A stretch of DNA of 64,000 nucleotides from Paramoeba atlantica (Eukaryota; Discosea). Shown here piece by piece: positions 1 through 10,309 of the stretch. The notes below the pieces were generated by a model. It saw only the letters and a program-made list of their open reading frames with translations. It searched no databases and was not told the DNA's origin. Both the position numbers and the translations under genes were made by a program. The stretch spans positions 124,001 through 188,000 of the forward strand of contig CDRNVI010000058.1 in assembly GCA_977017575.1 (NCBI GenBank), written 5' to 3'. The number at the start of each line of letters is the position of its first letter. Positions within the stretch are counted from its first letter, which is position 1.

Positions 1-760
<760 letters not shown>

Positions 761-939
761 TTAGATGCTAAAAAAAACTAGGTGTATAGCAAAAGATAAG
801 AGTTCGTGCTTTCGTACGTTTCGGATATTCAACATTAAAAGACAACGGCGAGAAGGGATAGAAACCAGGCGATTTTCTCTAAAAAAGAGTTTTAGTCTTC
901 CAAAACGAGCTATAGACATGAAGTTTTTTTTGCACGAAG

Positions 940-1464
940 TCATAGTCTTTGTATTCGAAGCTTTTCTTTCAATAATTGTGCTATATGCTTTTTTCTCCAT
1001 GCCTCAATGGGCTGCGCCTCAATCGAATTACGCTCCAATAGAGTCTTGATCTTAGCATCTCTGTCCGCGTCTGTGGTGCTATACATTCCTGTGCATTTGC
1101 GCTCCTCTCGGAGCGTGTCATGGGACCAGCGCAACATTTCCTTCGTGGAGGGATGCGTAAATAAGACCCCACCGTCCTCCAGCGCGTACGGAACCCAATG
1201 CTTTGACATTGTGCGGTGAACATCCGAAAGAGGACCGTCTCTACTCCCGTTAGGACGCGGTCGTTGTATGTCATGCCTGGGTGCAATATCCACGGATCTA
1301 TTTTTTCGAGTTGTCATTTTTCCTACACCATACCCGTAAGGTCCGTACGTGCGATAGGCATGGTTGTATGACCTCCCTTTTCTTGATCCACTAAGGGGAT
1401 GCTTTCCTCTATCAATTTGCGTGCTTTTGGTTCCCCGCAATCGAGATATCGAAGCTCGAAGCAT
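940..1464 (-). CDS. Unknown basic protein, 174 aa
   Basis: I do not recognise a family. The 174-residue frame sits in the minus-strand gene array between RUVBL1 and the antiporter gene and is the only long frame there consistent with the array. The N terminus (MLRASISRLRGTKST) is rich in Arg and Ser and poor in acid, resembling a mitochondrial targeting sequence. A Gly/Tyr-rich patch (YRTYGPYGYGVGKM) lies near residues 38-50. The C-terminal third is charged and probably helical, ending KEKLRIQRL. A small kinetoplastid-specific mitochondrial protein, for example a ribosomal or membrane-complex subunit, is one possibility; this is inference only. Confidence 0.6.
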   Translation of the reverse strand: MLRASISRLRGTKSTQIDRGKHPLSGSRKGRSYNHAYRTYGPYGYGVGKMTTRKNRSVDIAPRHDIQRPRPNGSRDGPLSDVHRTMSKHWVPYALEDGGVLFTHPSTKEMLRWSHDTLREERKCTGMYSTTDADRDAKIKTLLERNSIEAQPIEAWRKKHIAQLLKEKLRIQRL

Positions 1465-1598
1465 ATTGTAGAATCTTAAGAATATGATGTTTTTGAAAAC
1501 AAATTAGTGTTTTAGCATTCAGCTAAGTTTAGCAGATTTGGTTTTGAAATAAAGACGGTGCTGTGTATCAAATCCCAAACTCGACAAAAACAAGATTG

Positions 1599-3194
1599 CT
1601 ATTCGTCAACATAATTGGAATCTTGACTCCCATGTTCTCTCTTTTTTAGAAACCGTGGAAGTAGGGTAGTGTACGTAAGGGATGCAAGAGATGAAGTAAT
1701 AATTACTGCAAGCATGCAAACGAGGTAAATATCACTTGCGCGTTGCTTTCCCACCATGAGCGCTTCTTGTTCCAAGGGATCGTCACAGAACACCTGGTTC
1801 TCAAAATATAACAGAGGAACAATGGCTTGAGCAGCTTGCGTAGTTGCTTTACCTCCCCAGAGAATTGCTGAACACATTCTTTCCGAAAGGCTCACATTTG
1901 GAAGAATGAACAATAATAGAAATGTAACGCCGATCCGCGTCATTAGTCCAACAGCTAAGCACGGAGCAGCCATGCGAAGAAAGCTCCACCTGAAAAGATC
2001 ACGAAATACTATTTGTGCCCCCACGAGTGCGAAAAGTATCGGCAGTGTGATTTGCTCCCAAATCCAAATAAAGTAGTATCGCAGCTCTCGAAGCGTTCCG
2101 TATTCAAAAGAATTTTCGTTCGTTTCCAGAACATGTACAAGACTTGCACACATGGAGAGCACCGCGAGAGAAGCTCCACCTACAAGACCTTTTCTACTTC
2201 CAAAGAACACAATGCTACAAGAAACGAGCAAGACATAGATGCTAAAAAAGTTTTTTGCGGATATCGAGGCATCTTTATTCTGACGTTTGATTTGAAGTAT
2301 CCCAACTCCCACGAGGGCAGTAAACGCGCCCAATAAGATTCCCCCAAAAGTTTGGGCCACAACAAACAGCGTAACGAGCTGTGGGCTCCATTTGTTGGTG
2401 CCAATCTCCACAAAAAACCCAATCATGGAAATCCCAAGAGCTGCGTCCAGGGAAGACGCTTTCTCTAGAAGACTCCCGAGCACGGGAGCAACCCCTCGTG
2501 AGCGGACATGCGCAACGGAGGCTAGAACGATTGCGGGGGATATCGGAGAGCACAGAAATCCCTGAAGAAACGCAAACCATGTGTGGTAGCCACAAAAATA
2601 CTTTGCGACCAGCGCGTGTGTCCCAGCCTCAGCAAGCAAGGGTAGCGTCCCTAACAAAAGAACACTCCCCCGTGTTCCCCAGAGCGATTTCCACGAGAGG
2701 AGCAAACCGGCCCGTAGTAAAATAATGCAGAGCCCAAATTGCTGTACCACACGAGTGACTTGATGGACCGTTCGTGATTTCTGAGAGGAGAGAAAGAACA
2801 GATTGTTAAACAGTGCCCCGCTTAACAAGATACAAAGTAGTGAGGGCAGCCCGGTAAAGCAGTGAACAAGACCGCCTAACAGAGTTGCAACCAGCACAAC
2901 ACAGGAGGTGTCAAAAGGAACCGTTCCTGTAGAGGTGATCTCCGAAGGTAACACATTCCATGCACTGAACCAAACAAGAGCTAAGAAAAGGATTCGAATC
3001 ACAAGACATGCGAAATCGATACGTACGCCGTTACCATGCACAATCACGATGCAACGAGCAAGTGGTTGGCATTGTACACTCCAACGGGGCTGTGTGGAAT
3101 CCGAGAACGTGGTCTTCGGACAGTACCATGGGGTAATGCTGTCCTTATGAGGACAGAAGACATTCTCCTCAGTCATACACGTTTTTCTACTCAC
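1599..3194 (-). CDS. NHA-type (SLC9B) monovalent cation/proton antiporter
   Basis: A 531-residue polytopic membrane protein with about 12 hydrophobic segments from residue 62 on and a hydrophilic N terminus. Landmarks match the SLC9B/NHA branch of CPA2 antiporters: FLQGFLCSPISPAIVLASV near 209-227 (family pattern GFxLGAVSPAVV), SSLDAALGIS near 248-256 at the place of the ion-binding Asp pair, LPILFALVGAQI in the later half, and ILWGGKATTQAA, corresponding to the conserved WLPKATVQAA of NHA proteins. The family exchanges Na+ or Li+ for H+ across plasma, endosomal or mitochondrial membranes. The second Asp of the usual pair appears to be Ala251, so transport chemistry may differ. The first ATG of the frame was taken as start; later starts are possible. 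Confidence 0.88.
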   Translation of the reverse strand: MSRKTCMTEENVFCPHKDSITPWYCPKTTFSDSTQPRWSVQCQPLARCIVIVHGNGVRIDFACLVIRILFLALVWFSAWNVLPSEITSTGTVPFDTSCVVLVATLLGGLVHCFTGLPSLLCILLSGALFNNLFFLSSQKSRTVHQVTRVVQQFGLCIILLRAGLLLSWKSLWGTRGSVLLLGTLPLLAEAGTHALVAKYFCGYHTWFAFLQGFLCSPISPAIVLASVAHVRSRGVAPVLGSLLEKASSLDAALGISMIGFFVEIGTNKWSPQLVTLFVVAQTFGGILLGAFTALVGVGILQIKRQNKDASISAKNFFSIYVLLVSCSIVFFGSRKGLVGGASLAVLSMCASLVHVLETNENSFEYGTLRELRYYFIWIWEQITLPILFALVGAQIVFRDLFRWSFLRMAAPCLAVGLMTRIGVTFLLLFILPNVSLSERMCSAILWGGKATTQAAQAIVPLLYFENQVFCDDPLEQEALMVGKQRASDIYLVCMLAVIITSSLASLTYTTLLPRFLKKREHGSQDSNYVDE

Positions 3195-3623
3195 GAAGTA
3201 CCATACGAAATCTCCTTGTCACCGAATTCAGAAGAGGGACATTGTTAATGGGCACCGGGAAGAGCACGTGACGCGAGCATTGAAGCGTATCGAAAGAGAA
3301 ATGCCCACTGATCTAAAAAATACATTGTGGTATTACGGTGATTCTAAATATAAGGTGGTTTATAACCGCCGTTCTATCCTCGATGATTGAAAACAAAGAG
3401 ACAAAACGGCAAAAAAAGGAGTAACACAATAAAAGAATATAAACCGCCGTGTAGTTTACTGTACACGGTAACTGGGTATAGACACACTAACATTTTCACA
3501 AAAAAGTAAAAAAATACAGTTTGAATCGCATTGGGGTGTTTGGCAATGCGAATTATTAACACTAGCCCTATAAAATGGCATAGTCCAACAGCATACCTTG
3601 ATGCAAAATTGAATCACTCCGAT
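3195..3623. other. Intergenic spacer
   Basis: A 429-base spacer between the antiporter and LRR genes. It holds one AT-rich minus-strand frame (3374-3562, 62 aa, hydrophobic, Phe/Leu-rich) with no recognisable similarity. I see no RNA gene, repeat or strong hairpin. It probably contains UTRs and a trans-splice site. Confidence 0.4.
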
Positions 3624-4295
3624 TTATGAAGGGTATGCGGGATGCGTGCCTTGAATAACAAGTGAACTGCCTTGTAAAATCAAGCGTTCCATTTTTTCAG
3701 GCAAATCCGATACGTCCACTTCTCCTTCAAAATTATTGTTTTGCAAGTAAAGCATTCGAAGAGTAGAAGGCAAATTATGAAAAGATAATTGACCGGAAAA
3801 TTTATTTTCATGGAGCCACGCATTTTTAATTTCTGGTGGTAAGTCCTGAAGCACTATTGTCCCGCTTAGTTTGTTGCGATATAAGGATAGCGTTTTAAAA
3901 GTTTGTGGAAGAGAGCTAAGAACAAGTTCTCCGTAGAACCCGCATGCGCTAGCGTATAAAACCTCCAAGAAATTTGGCAAAGCCATGTAATCTATTGTTT
4001 GACTCAAAATGTTTTCAGAAAGCCTTAGTGCTGTCAGGTGGCGGGGTAAGAAGCTCCAAGCGACAGTACCCTTCAAGCCTTTTCTTAGCCAAGAAATTTC
4101 CTTTACGTGTCCCGATTCATCGCACCTAACACCCTCCCATTTGTCAATGGGAGTCGTCGCGTTCCAATTGTATACCGGGTGCGTCACGTTTTGCAGAAAC
4201 CTGCAGAGCTGAAGCTCGGGAGCCATTGTGATTTTACTTACTTTACCGAGACGAGAGGTAGAATACGAGTCCGCAGATAAACAGGTGGCTGCCAT
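3624..4295 (-). CDS. Leucine-rich-repeat protein, 223 aa
   Basis: The protein has an N-terminal WEGVRCDESGHVKEISW segment resembling the cap before plant- and bodonid-type LRRs (NxxxWxGVxC). Five to six LRR units of 21-23 residues follow, including RHLTALRLSENILSQTI, QTFKTLSLYRNKLSGTI and STLRMLYLQNNNFEGEV. Repeats with the LxxNxLSGxI signature form a parallel beta-strand solenoid used for protein binding. No C-terminal membrane anchor is visible. The upstream ATG gives a 23-residue leader with no clear signal peptide; Met24 (MAPELQLCRF) is an alternative start. Similar short LRR proteins are numerous in kinetoplastids, but the partner cannot be told from sequence. Confidence 0.8.
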   Translation of the reverse strand: MAATCLSADSYSTSRLGKVSKITMAPELQLCRFLQNVTHPVYNWNATTPIDKWEGVRCDESGHVKEISWLRKGLKGTVAWSFLPRHLTALRLSENILSQTIDYMALPNFLEVLYASACGFYGELVLSSLPQTFKTLSLYRNKLSGTIVLQDLPPEIKNAWLHENKFSGQLSFHNLPSTLRMLYLQNNNFEGEVDVSDLPEKMERLILQGSSLVIQGTHPAYPS

Positions 4296-4471
4296 TACTG
4301 TAATAAAGATATCAGTAGTAGACTTGGATGCTGCTTTATGTGTTTACAGTAAAATATTTAATTACGGTATCATTTCATTACGGTGTCATTTATTAATAGA
4401 TGGTGAATTAAGAAATAAAACGTTTACAAGGCACAACTCTATGGCGTAATCTACTCTAAAGGTGCAACGTT

Positions 4472-5716
4472 TCACGGGCTTAAGAGCATAAGAATGACTA
4501 CCAAACAAGCACAAATGGTGAAAGGACAAGCGACGTAAAGAAAGAATATCAATAAAGAGACCTCGTGGGTCATGTAGTGCCGCATGCTGAAGATAAGACC
4601 AAGCTGGATCGCTGTTGGACAACATACCTGGACGAGATACACGAGATGCAGCACACGCCATCGGGGCAATGTACTGCGAAATAGGTAAAAGAAAGACAGG
4701 CCCAAACCAAGCGGAACGACAAGAAGACGCAGTACGGTGACGACAAACACAACCCTGGGAGGAAGAGGAAAGGGTTTAGCAGGAGTGCTGCCCTGTACTT
4801 CGGAATTCGAGACTGTGCCTTCCCTACCCTCCGATACCTCTTTCCGTACCTCTAGGAAAGTGAGATAGAGATTAGCTCCAAGGAGAACGAGAGTCAGGGG
4901 AACGGTACCCTCCCCGACCACGCGCAGAGCGGCATAGAACACATAGAGATATCCACTCTCTGAGTCGGTAAAGTGCCGCTGTAGCGAGGGTATGGCTAAG
5001 ACAATAAGCGTTAGAATCGCGGCGACAAAGGGCGCATTGACGCACTGTCTTAAAATCTCGAAAGTGCTTTTGTGTTTCAGGCAAAAGCTGGACCACCAGG
5101 CTCTTAGCGTTTTTGTTGTCGACGCGGATCCATTTTGCTGCGCATCACTCTGCCCTTCCTGTCCATTCGTGACCAAAAGCGTTCCCTCCTCGAAGCTACT
5201 GATTCGTTTCCTTTGCTCTTTTTTCTCATATTCAATGACATAAGTCCCTATGAACCACATAAATGGAGTCATGAATACATGAAACACGAAGCACAATGAA
5301 ATGGCCAATTCCAGATCTTCCCGAATCCACGGGATATTGGTTGCCAGAGATTGCAGGATATTGATAGGAAAACTGATTGTGTTGTTGAACGTTACACACA
5401 ACATAGCGAGAGGTCGAAACTTCGTCGGAAGAAGACAAGTGGCCGCGAGAAAGGTCAGCAGTGAGGAACCCACCACAACGTAACACACACAAACCGGAAG
5501 TAGCCATGAGTCCTCAAGCTGATGAATACTGAGAGCACCCACAATCGATGAGAATGTAAGTGCCGGGGTCATAATGGTGGCACTTACCTGGGCGATGGCC
5601 GATAGAGCCTTCTTCTCCGGTTTGCACACCCACGCAAAGTACACCCCGCTGGCGACAATAAGCATAAGCTTTACCACAGCGGTAACGACGTGGACCGCAA
5701 CTTGGATCATTCTCAA
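4472..5716 (-). CDS. PIN-like / auxin-efflux-carrier-family membrane transporter
   Basis: A 414-residue protein with about ten hydrophobic segments in two halves, separated by a hydrophilic loop at roughly residues 165-215. The N-terminal half has the layout of the membrane transport protein family (Pfam Mem_trans; yeast YLR152C, plant PILS): KLMLIVASGVYFAWV, then SATIMTPALTFSSIVGALS, then LCVTFNNTISFPINILQSL. The Asn/Pro pairs in broken helices are the expected substrate site. The C-terminal half repeats the fold and ends in YVACPFTICACLVVILML. In plants and yeast the family sits in the ER or plasma membrane and moves small organic anions; the substrate here is unknown. Confidence 0.85.
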   Translation of the reverse strand: MRMIQVAVHVVTAVVKLMLIVASGVYFAWVCKPEKKALSAIAQVSATIMTPALTFSSIVGALSIHQLEDSWLLPVCVCYVVVGSSLLTFLAATCLLPTKFRPLAMLCVTFNNTISFPINILQSLATNIPWIREDLELAISLCFVFHVFMTPFMWFIGTYVIEYEKKEQRKRISSFEEGTLLVTNGQEGQSDAQQNGSASTTKTLRAWWSSFCLKHKSTFEILRQCVNAPFVAAILTLIVLAIPSLQRHFTDSESGYLYVFYAALRVVGEGTVPLTLVLLGANLYLTFLEVRKEVSEGREGTVSNSEVQGSTPAKPFPLPPRVVFVVTVLRLLVVPLGLGLSFFYLFRSTLPRWRVLHLVYLVQVCCPTAIQLGLIFSMRHYMTHEVSLLIFFLYVACPFTICACLVVILMLLSP

Positions 5717-5949
5717 GTGACTTTGTGATGTGTAGATGCGAACGACGTGAAAACGGGAGATTTACTGAAAGGTGATCAGTAGTGCGTGAAATCTCATATC
5801 CACGGGTATAAGAATAGGTAAACTTCTTCTTAGTGGTGTTCCATTGAGATTACAATCATCTTGCACTTCGAAATGTGATGCATACAAATACATGTATCAT
5901 GTAAGACAAAAAATCGCCTACATTTTGTCCCCAACAGAACCTCCCAGGG

Positions 5950-7902
5950 CTACGCCGACGTCAGATGCCCCACGGAATCTACACTGCCCTCTTCCGACCC
6001 CCCAACCCTTTCCTCCGCACCTCGTCCCCTCACCCCTCGACATGCCTCCCCGGTATACATCCCCGCATTCCGGGCTCGAAACACATCCCGGGGACTCACC
6101 TCTACCCCCTCAGGGTAGCTTGCCGCAACCTCCTCCTCCTTCCCCACCCTCTCCCGGTCCCTCTCCCGTACCCTCACCGCTCTCCTCCGGCTCAACTCCA
6201 ACACGTAGCGCTGGGGATCCAGCCGCATCCGGAGATACTCCCCCTCCCCATCTTCCTCCGGACAAAAATCCCCATCCCCATCTCCCCCCGCACTCGCCTG
6301 CTGCCCCTCCAGCACCGACGCCAGCCGTGTCTTTATGTCCCGCACGGAGCTCCCGGTGAGCTCCGCGCACTCCCGCAGCACTCTCCGCTGGTACGCCCCC
6401 AGCCGCCTCCGGTGCCACTGCCGGGTCAGCACCTCCGGGGCCTCCGCCCCCGGCACCCCGTGGAGGAACCCGAAGTGCGCCATCGCCTCCACGGGGTGCA
6501 GCACCCAGAGCTCCGCGCGGAGAGAGCCGCGGAGACGCTGGAGGAACGCAGGGGACTCATTGTAGTTATTAGAATTACAATTTCTATTTCTATTCTTCTT
6601 GTGGTTATTATAGTTTATATTTTCGTGGTTAGTAAAATGAAACGGTTGACTTCCGAGGGGGTGGGATGTCGTGGGCTCGGCATTCTGCATCGGGGCATCG
6701 AAATAGTCCAGCACGACCCAACGACGGTTGTGTTTGATTTCGTACTCGACGGGGTGCGGGCGGGAGGGCTCGAGAAGGGTTCGGAAGTTGGAGGTTAGCA
6801 CGACCGCGAGACCCCCGGGTCGGAGATGGGACCCGGCATGCTCGAAGAAGTGCTCGATCTCCCCATCGATCCCCGCGAGCCCGGGGGCGTAGGGGGTTTC
6901 GTGGGATTCGTACTGGGTTAAGGAGAGTAAATCCGGAGTGTAGACGACACAGTCAAACGGGAGGGCGTAGCTCGCGCGCGGGGATCGGCTGTTGGGGGGC
7001 TTGGTGTTCGAGGGGTCGACCGGGAGCGCGGGGAACATATCTGCGGTTTGAAATTGTAGCCGGCTACGGGTGGAGGTGTCGGAGAGTCGCCGGACATCCC
7101 GGAGCATGCCTTCGAGTGCACGGGGATTGGGGTCCGTACTGAGCAGGTTGATTTTTTTAAACCGGCTGAGGGCGAAAGGGAGGACACCGCAACCTACGTT
7201 GAGACATAGTACCCGCTGCAGCCTTAACGGGTTGTGCATGCAGGTGAACCATTTTATGAATAAAGCCACGTGTTGGAGATGAACGGGTTTCGGTAGCCGT
7301 ACGCCGAAAAGCGGATGGAGTCGAAGGTTGCTTAAAAGAGAGGGGAAATTCACCCCATTGCGCCAGGCCGCGAAGTGATCCACCAGCGAGAGGTAGTCAC
7401 GTACGGAGAGGTGCGTGTGAGCGGCTGCGGGGTAGGCCTTTTCAGCGAATTCGATAAAGTCACGATAGATGCTCTCATTCCAGTGGGTCTCCTCGAAATA
7501 GAACAAATGGCGGTAGAACGTCGTGTTCTTGTCTTTTTCACGAAAATCACGAAGCAGCCAAAAAGAGCGATCAAGGACGAGCCGTTCATAGGTCGCGGTT
7601 GCCGTCGCTTGTTGAAAGACCAGAGACGGGAGATCGATGGCAGGATGCTCCAGCGCAGAGAGCTGCGTTAAATACTTTTGATACTTATCCGCCATTTCTA
7701 ACGAGTGGTTGACTTGAACGTAGTGACCCTGTCGCAGGGAGGCGTAGACGGAGTCGTAGGTGTCAAGATTGGGGTCTAAAAGCCGTACCCCGTGGGTCTC
7801 GGGGTCCAACGTGTCCTGGGGACGAATCACGAGATGACGGGAAGAAAAGACACGGAGGGGGGGAGAGGGGGTGAGAGGGCGGCGAAAGAGCTGCGTCCAC
7901 AT
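5950..7902 (-). CDS. Probable mitochondrial class I SAM methyltransferase-like protein
   Basis: A 650-residue protein. The N terminus (MWTQLFRRPLTPSPPLRVFS) has Arg, Ser and hydrophobic residues without acids, as in a mitochondrial presequence. A helical region follows to about residue 225. Residues 231-260 (LCLNVGCGVLPFAL...LLSTDPNPRAL) read as motif I and the acidic end of strand 2 of a Rossmann methyltransferase; FDCVVYTPDLL and LRPGGLAVVLTSNFRTLL resemble motifs IV and VI. Between about 425 and 455 lies an Asn/His-rich low-complexity run, and the C terminus is charged. Methyltransferase-like proteins are known among kinetoplastid mitoribosome assembly factors, so a role there is plausible but inferred. 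Whether it binds SAM is unproven: the glycine pattern is GxGCG-like but incomplete. Confidence 0.68.
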   Translation of the reverse strand: MWTQLFRRPLTPSPPLRVFSSRHLVIRPQDTLDPETHGVRLLDPNLDTYDSVYASLRQGHYVQVNHSLEMADKYQKYLTQLSALEHPAIDLPSLVFQQATATATYERLVLDRSFWLLRDFREKDKNTTFYRHLFYFEETHWNESIYRDFIEFAEKAYPAAAHTHLSVRDYLSLVDHFAAWRNGVNFPSLLSNLRLHPLFGVRLPKPVHLQHVALFIKWFTCMHNPLRLQRVLCLNVGCGVLPFALSRFKKINLLSTDPNPRALEGMLRDVRRLSDTSTRSRLQFQTADMFPALPVDPSNTKPPNSRSPRASYALPFDCVVYTPDLLSLTQYESHETPYAPGLAGIDGEIEHFFEHAGSHLRPGGLAVVLTSNFRTLLEPSRPHPVEYEIKHNRRWVVLDYFDAPMQNAEPTTSHPLGSQPFHFTNHENINYNNHKKNRNRNCNSNNYNESPAFLQRLRGSLRAELWVLHPVEAMAHFGFLHGVPGAEAPEVLTRQWHRRRLGAYQRRVLRECAELTGSSVRDIKTRLASVLEGQQASAGGDGDGDFCPEEDGEGEYLRMRLDPQRYVLELSRRRAVRVRERDRERVGKEEEVAASYPEGVEVSPRDVFRARNAGMYTGEACRGVRGRGAEERVGGSEEGSVDSVGHLTSA

Positions 7903-8157
7903 GGGGGATAGGAGAGACAGGGGTAAGGGGAAAGGACATAGACGGACAGAGAGGAAATTTTAGGGGGAGTAAGGTTTTTATGTGTTACAGAGAGTTAGGA
8001 TGAGGTTCGCTCCTCTGCATTTTCGTGTAAACTTACGTGAAATTCATGAAACTTGTATAAAAAATAACGGAAGTAAAGGATTTGGTACATTTTTTTGTGG
8101 TATCCGGTGAGTTGTTCTCAAACTACCCATGAAGCGATTCGCACCCGCATTGTCCCC

Positions 8158-9096
8158 TCACTGAAAAATCTCATTTAACGGATCCAGCGCGGGCAACGGA
8201 GGGCATGCTGCATTTCGCTGTTTTCTTTGCTTCTTTGCCTCACTACGTGCTCGGTAACTATACGTCTTGGCGTGCGATTCGACTTGTCTCGCATGAGGAG
8301 AGGGGACTTTGTTCTTCCAAAGCACATTTCCCCCACACAGCTTGTCCACCAGCAGCCGGGGGTACAACACGAAACGAGGACCAATCTCCATCACGTCCTT
8401 CCCGTCCGTGGTGAACTGGTAGTTCCGAAACCACACACACCCATCAAAGAAGAAAAAGCAATACATATGGTCATGAAACGGTTTCGCACGGGGATGGTCC
8501 TTGGGGGTACCGAAGCACATAGTGAGCAGAACTTGTAGCACTTTTAAATGAGGCTGTAGGGTAAATTCATTGTCAAAATGCAACAGTGGGCGAGAATACT
8601 TTAGACAGTTTCCTGTACGGCTGAGCTCTGCAGCAGTCGAGATCGAGACCAAGGAAAACAAGGCGGAGGGACCCTTGGGGGATTGCCCGATCCAGAGATC
8701 CGTTTCGCTCTTTCGCGGGTTAAGCAGTACCGTCGTGTTGCATTGGTACAGCGAGGTGAGTTCAGACATCACCGTTCCGAGCCCGGCATGGAGTTTTATT
8801 TTGCTCGTCCCTCGGCTGTGAGGTAACATCTCGTGGAAATCTTTTATGAGACAACGTTCTTTTTTAGAGATGGCTCGGGTGCCGAGTATAAGGCATCGCT
8901 GCTTGTTTGCGCCTACCGACGCGGATTGAGCCCTTCGCAAGGATACGTCCTGCACCATCGAGGTGGCTGCGTCATCGGATTCGATACTTGTGTTTTCTGA
9001 TTCAGGATCGGTCTCGGATGCTTCTGACGATTTATCAAGTGTTGGGGTCTTTCGTTTGCGAGCCATAAGTTTTGAGGCACTTTCACTAACTAACAT
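8158..9096 (-). CDS. BRX1: Ribosome biogenesis protein BRX1 (Brix domain)
   Basis: A 312-residue protein with an acidic, Ser-rich N terminus and a Brix domain from about residue 66 to 260. Diagnostic segments include CLILGTRAISKKERCLIKDF, LLNPRKSETDLWIGQSPKGP, GNCLKYSRPLLHFDNEF, VLLTMCFGTPKDHPRAKPF and EIGPRFVLYP, all in BRX1 order. BRX1 acts in the nucleolus in early 60S assembly with EBP2, binding rRNA. A Lys/Arg-rich tail follows. Met11 (MARKRKTPTL) is an alternative start that would drop ten residues. Confidence 0.93.
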   Translation of the reverse strand: MLVSESASKLMARKRKTPTLDKSSEASETDPESENTSIESDDAATSMVQDVSLRRAQSASVGANKQRCLILGTRAISKKERCLIKDFHEMLPHSRGTSKIKLHAGLGTVMSELTSLYQCNTTVLLNPRKSETDLWIGQSPKGPSALFSLVSISTAAELSRTGNCLKYSRPLLHFDNEFTLQPHLKVLQVLLTMCFGTPKDHPRAKPFHDHMYCFFFFDGCVWFRNYQFTTDGKDVMEIGPRFVLYPRLLVDKLCGGNVLWKNKVPSPHARQVESHAKTYSYRARSEAKKQRKQRNAACPPLPALDPLNEIFQ

Positions 9097-9281
9097 TTTT
9101 GGGTTTCCTGTGTAAGATTAGTATTATGGAAAGATCACTACCATAAACAATTCTTTAATATGATTTGCTTACTTTTACGTAACTCCTTGTCCCGCGTAAT
9201 TTAAAATAGATAAACAGAAGTACGAACCTTAAGTGTTTAGTACCCTTTTTTATTAGCTGACAGTGGCCCTATCTTAAACTT

Positions 9282-10091
9282 TTACAAGTGCAAGCCACTA
9301 GTCTTTAACCCTTCGGCATAATTTTCTATCCTCTTACTTTGCAGGTAAGGATATGAGACATCCCAATCAAGCGTGACGTGGGCGTTTAGCATAGCATCCA
9401 ATGATACAGATGCAGGTTGATGCAAGAACATCTCCTCGAACACAACTTCTGACTTTTCTCGCTTGAGGATTTCGTAGGATGCCCTAAAAATAACTTGCTG
9501 CACGTAATTCGCCAAGTAATAAAGAAGAGGAAGCGTAACTCGAACAAACTCTTCGATTTTGTGATCCACCTCATGCTTATCCTCTTTCTTTTTTGAAATG
9601 AACTCGAGGTCGTCTAGTCGGTTTCGTATATGGCGTAATACCGGCTCGGGCAATAATTCCGTGATTTGATGTAGCGATCTTCGTAAATTGGGTAACGTTT
9701 GTGTAATAACTTGTTGAACATTTTCTTCAGACAAAGTGAGCCATTTTTGGCCAACTGACAAGGTCGAGGAAGGCAAGGTTTTTGCCTTTTTCGACCCTTT
9801 CGAGGGCCTTTCTCTTTGTTCCAGTTTTTCGCATTCTTGATTCATTCGATCACAGAGGTGCATTACTCCCAATCTTAGTTGGCTAAGGCATAAAATAAGT
9901 TGTACAGGCGGAGGTAGAGTGCACACATCCTCCGTGTTTTTCGAGTTGACCTCATCCGAGGGTGGGGCTATTATGGAGCACAGAATATTATCGTAGACAG
10001 CATTTTGTGATTTCCATGCTTTATGGGCATAGTGCACAATTTGCCAAGACAACAAATCAGAAGACATTGGTAAGAAAGATACGAACTTCAA
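9282..10091 (-). CDS. Unknown helical protein, 269 aa
   Basis: I do not recognise this protein. It is predicted by eye to be mostly alpha-helical, with a Lys/Ser-rich linker (RERPSKGSKKAKTLP) near residues 92-107 and a Leu-rich region around 170-210 (RVTLPLLYYLANYVQQVIFR). No signal peptide, membrane anchor or catalytic motif is obvious. Its place in the minus-strand array, host-like composition and long uninterrupted frame support a real gene. Confidence 0.65.
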   Translation of the reverse strand: MKFVSFLPMSSDLLSWQIVHYAHKAWKSQNAVYDNILCSIIAPPSDEVNSKNTEDVCTLPPPVQLILCLSQLRLGVMHLCDRMNQECEKLEQRERPSKGSKKAKTLPSSTLSVGQKWLTLSEENVQQVITQTLPNLRRSLHQITELLPEPVLRHIRNRLDDLEFISKKKEDKHEVDHKIEEFVRVTLPLLYYLANYVQQVIFRASYEILKREKSEVVFEEMFLHQPASVSLDAMLNAHVTLDWDVSYPYLQSKRIENYAEGLKTSGLHL

Positions 10092-10309
10092 TTCTGGCCA
10101 AATCTAGTAGTAAAGCCCTGGTTGAAGAATACCAAACGAAATTATATTCCTTTGTGTTTTGTCACTAAAAAGGCAGGTTCTACACATTTCACAAACGTTT
10201 TTACCCCTTCGGATAAAAGATTTTCACAATCATTACAATTATGGTTAAATCACTTGCCTACACTATGATCGGCATACTCCATCATAGTGCATGCCTCCCG
10301 CCTCCGTCC

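Noticed and set aside
3374-3562. 62-residue hydrophobic minus-strand frame
   Set aside because: AT-rich spacer composition explains the Phe/Leu bias; no family or conserved start context.
5844-6798. Two long plus-strand frames rich in Pro/His
   Set aside because: They are antisense shadows of the GC-rich C-terminal part of the methyltransferase-like gene (5950-7902).
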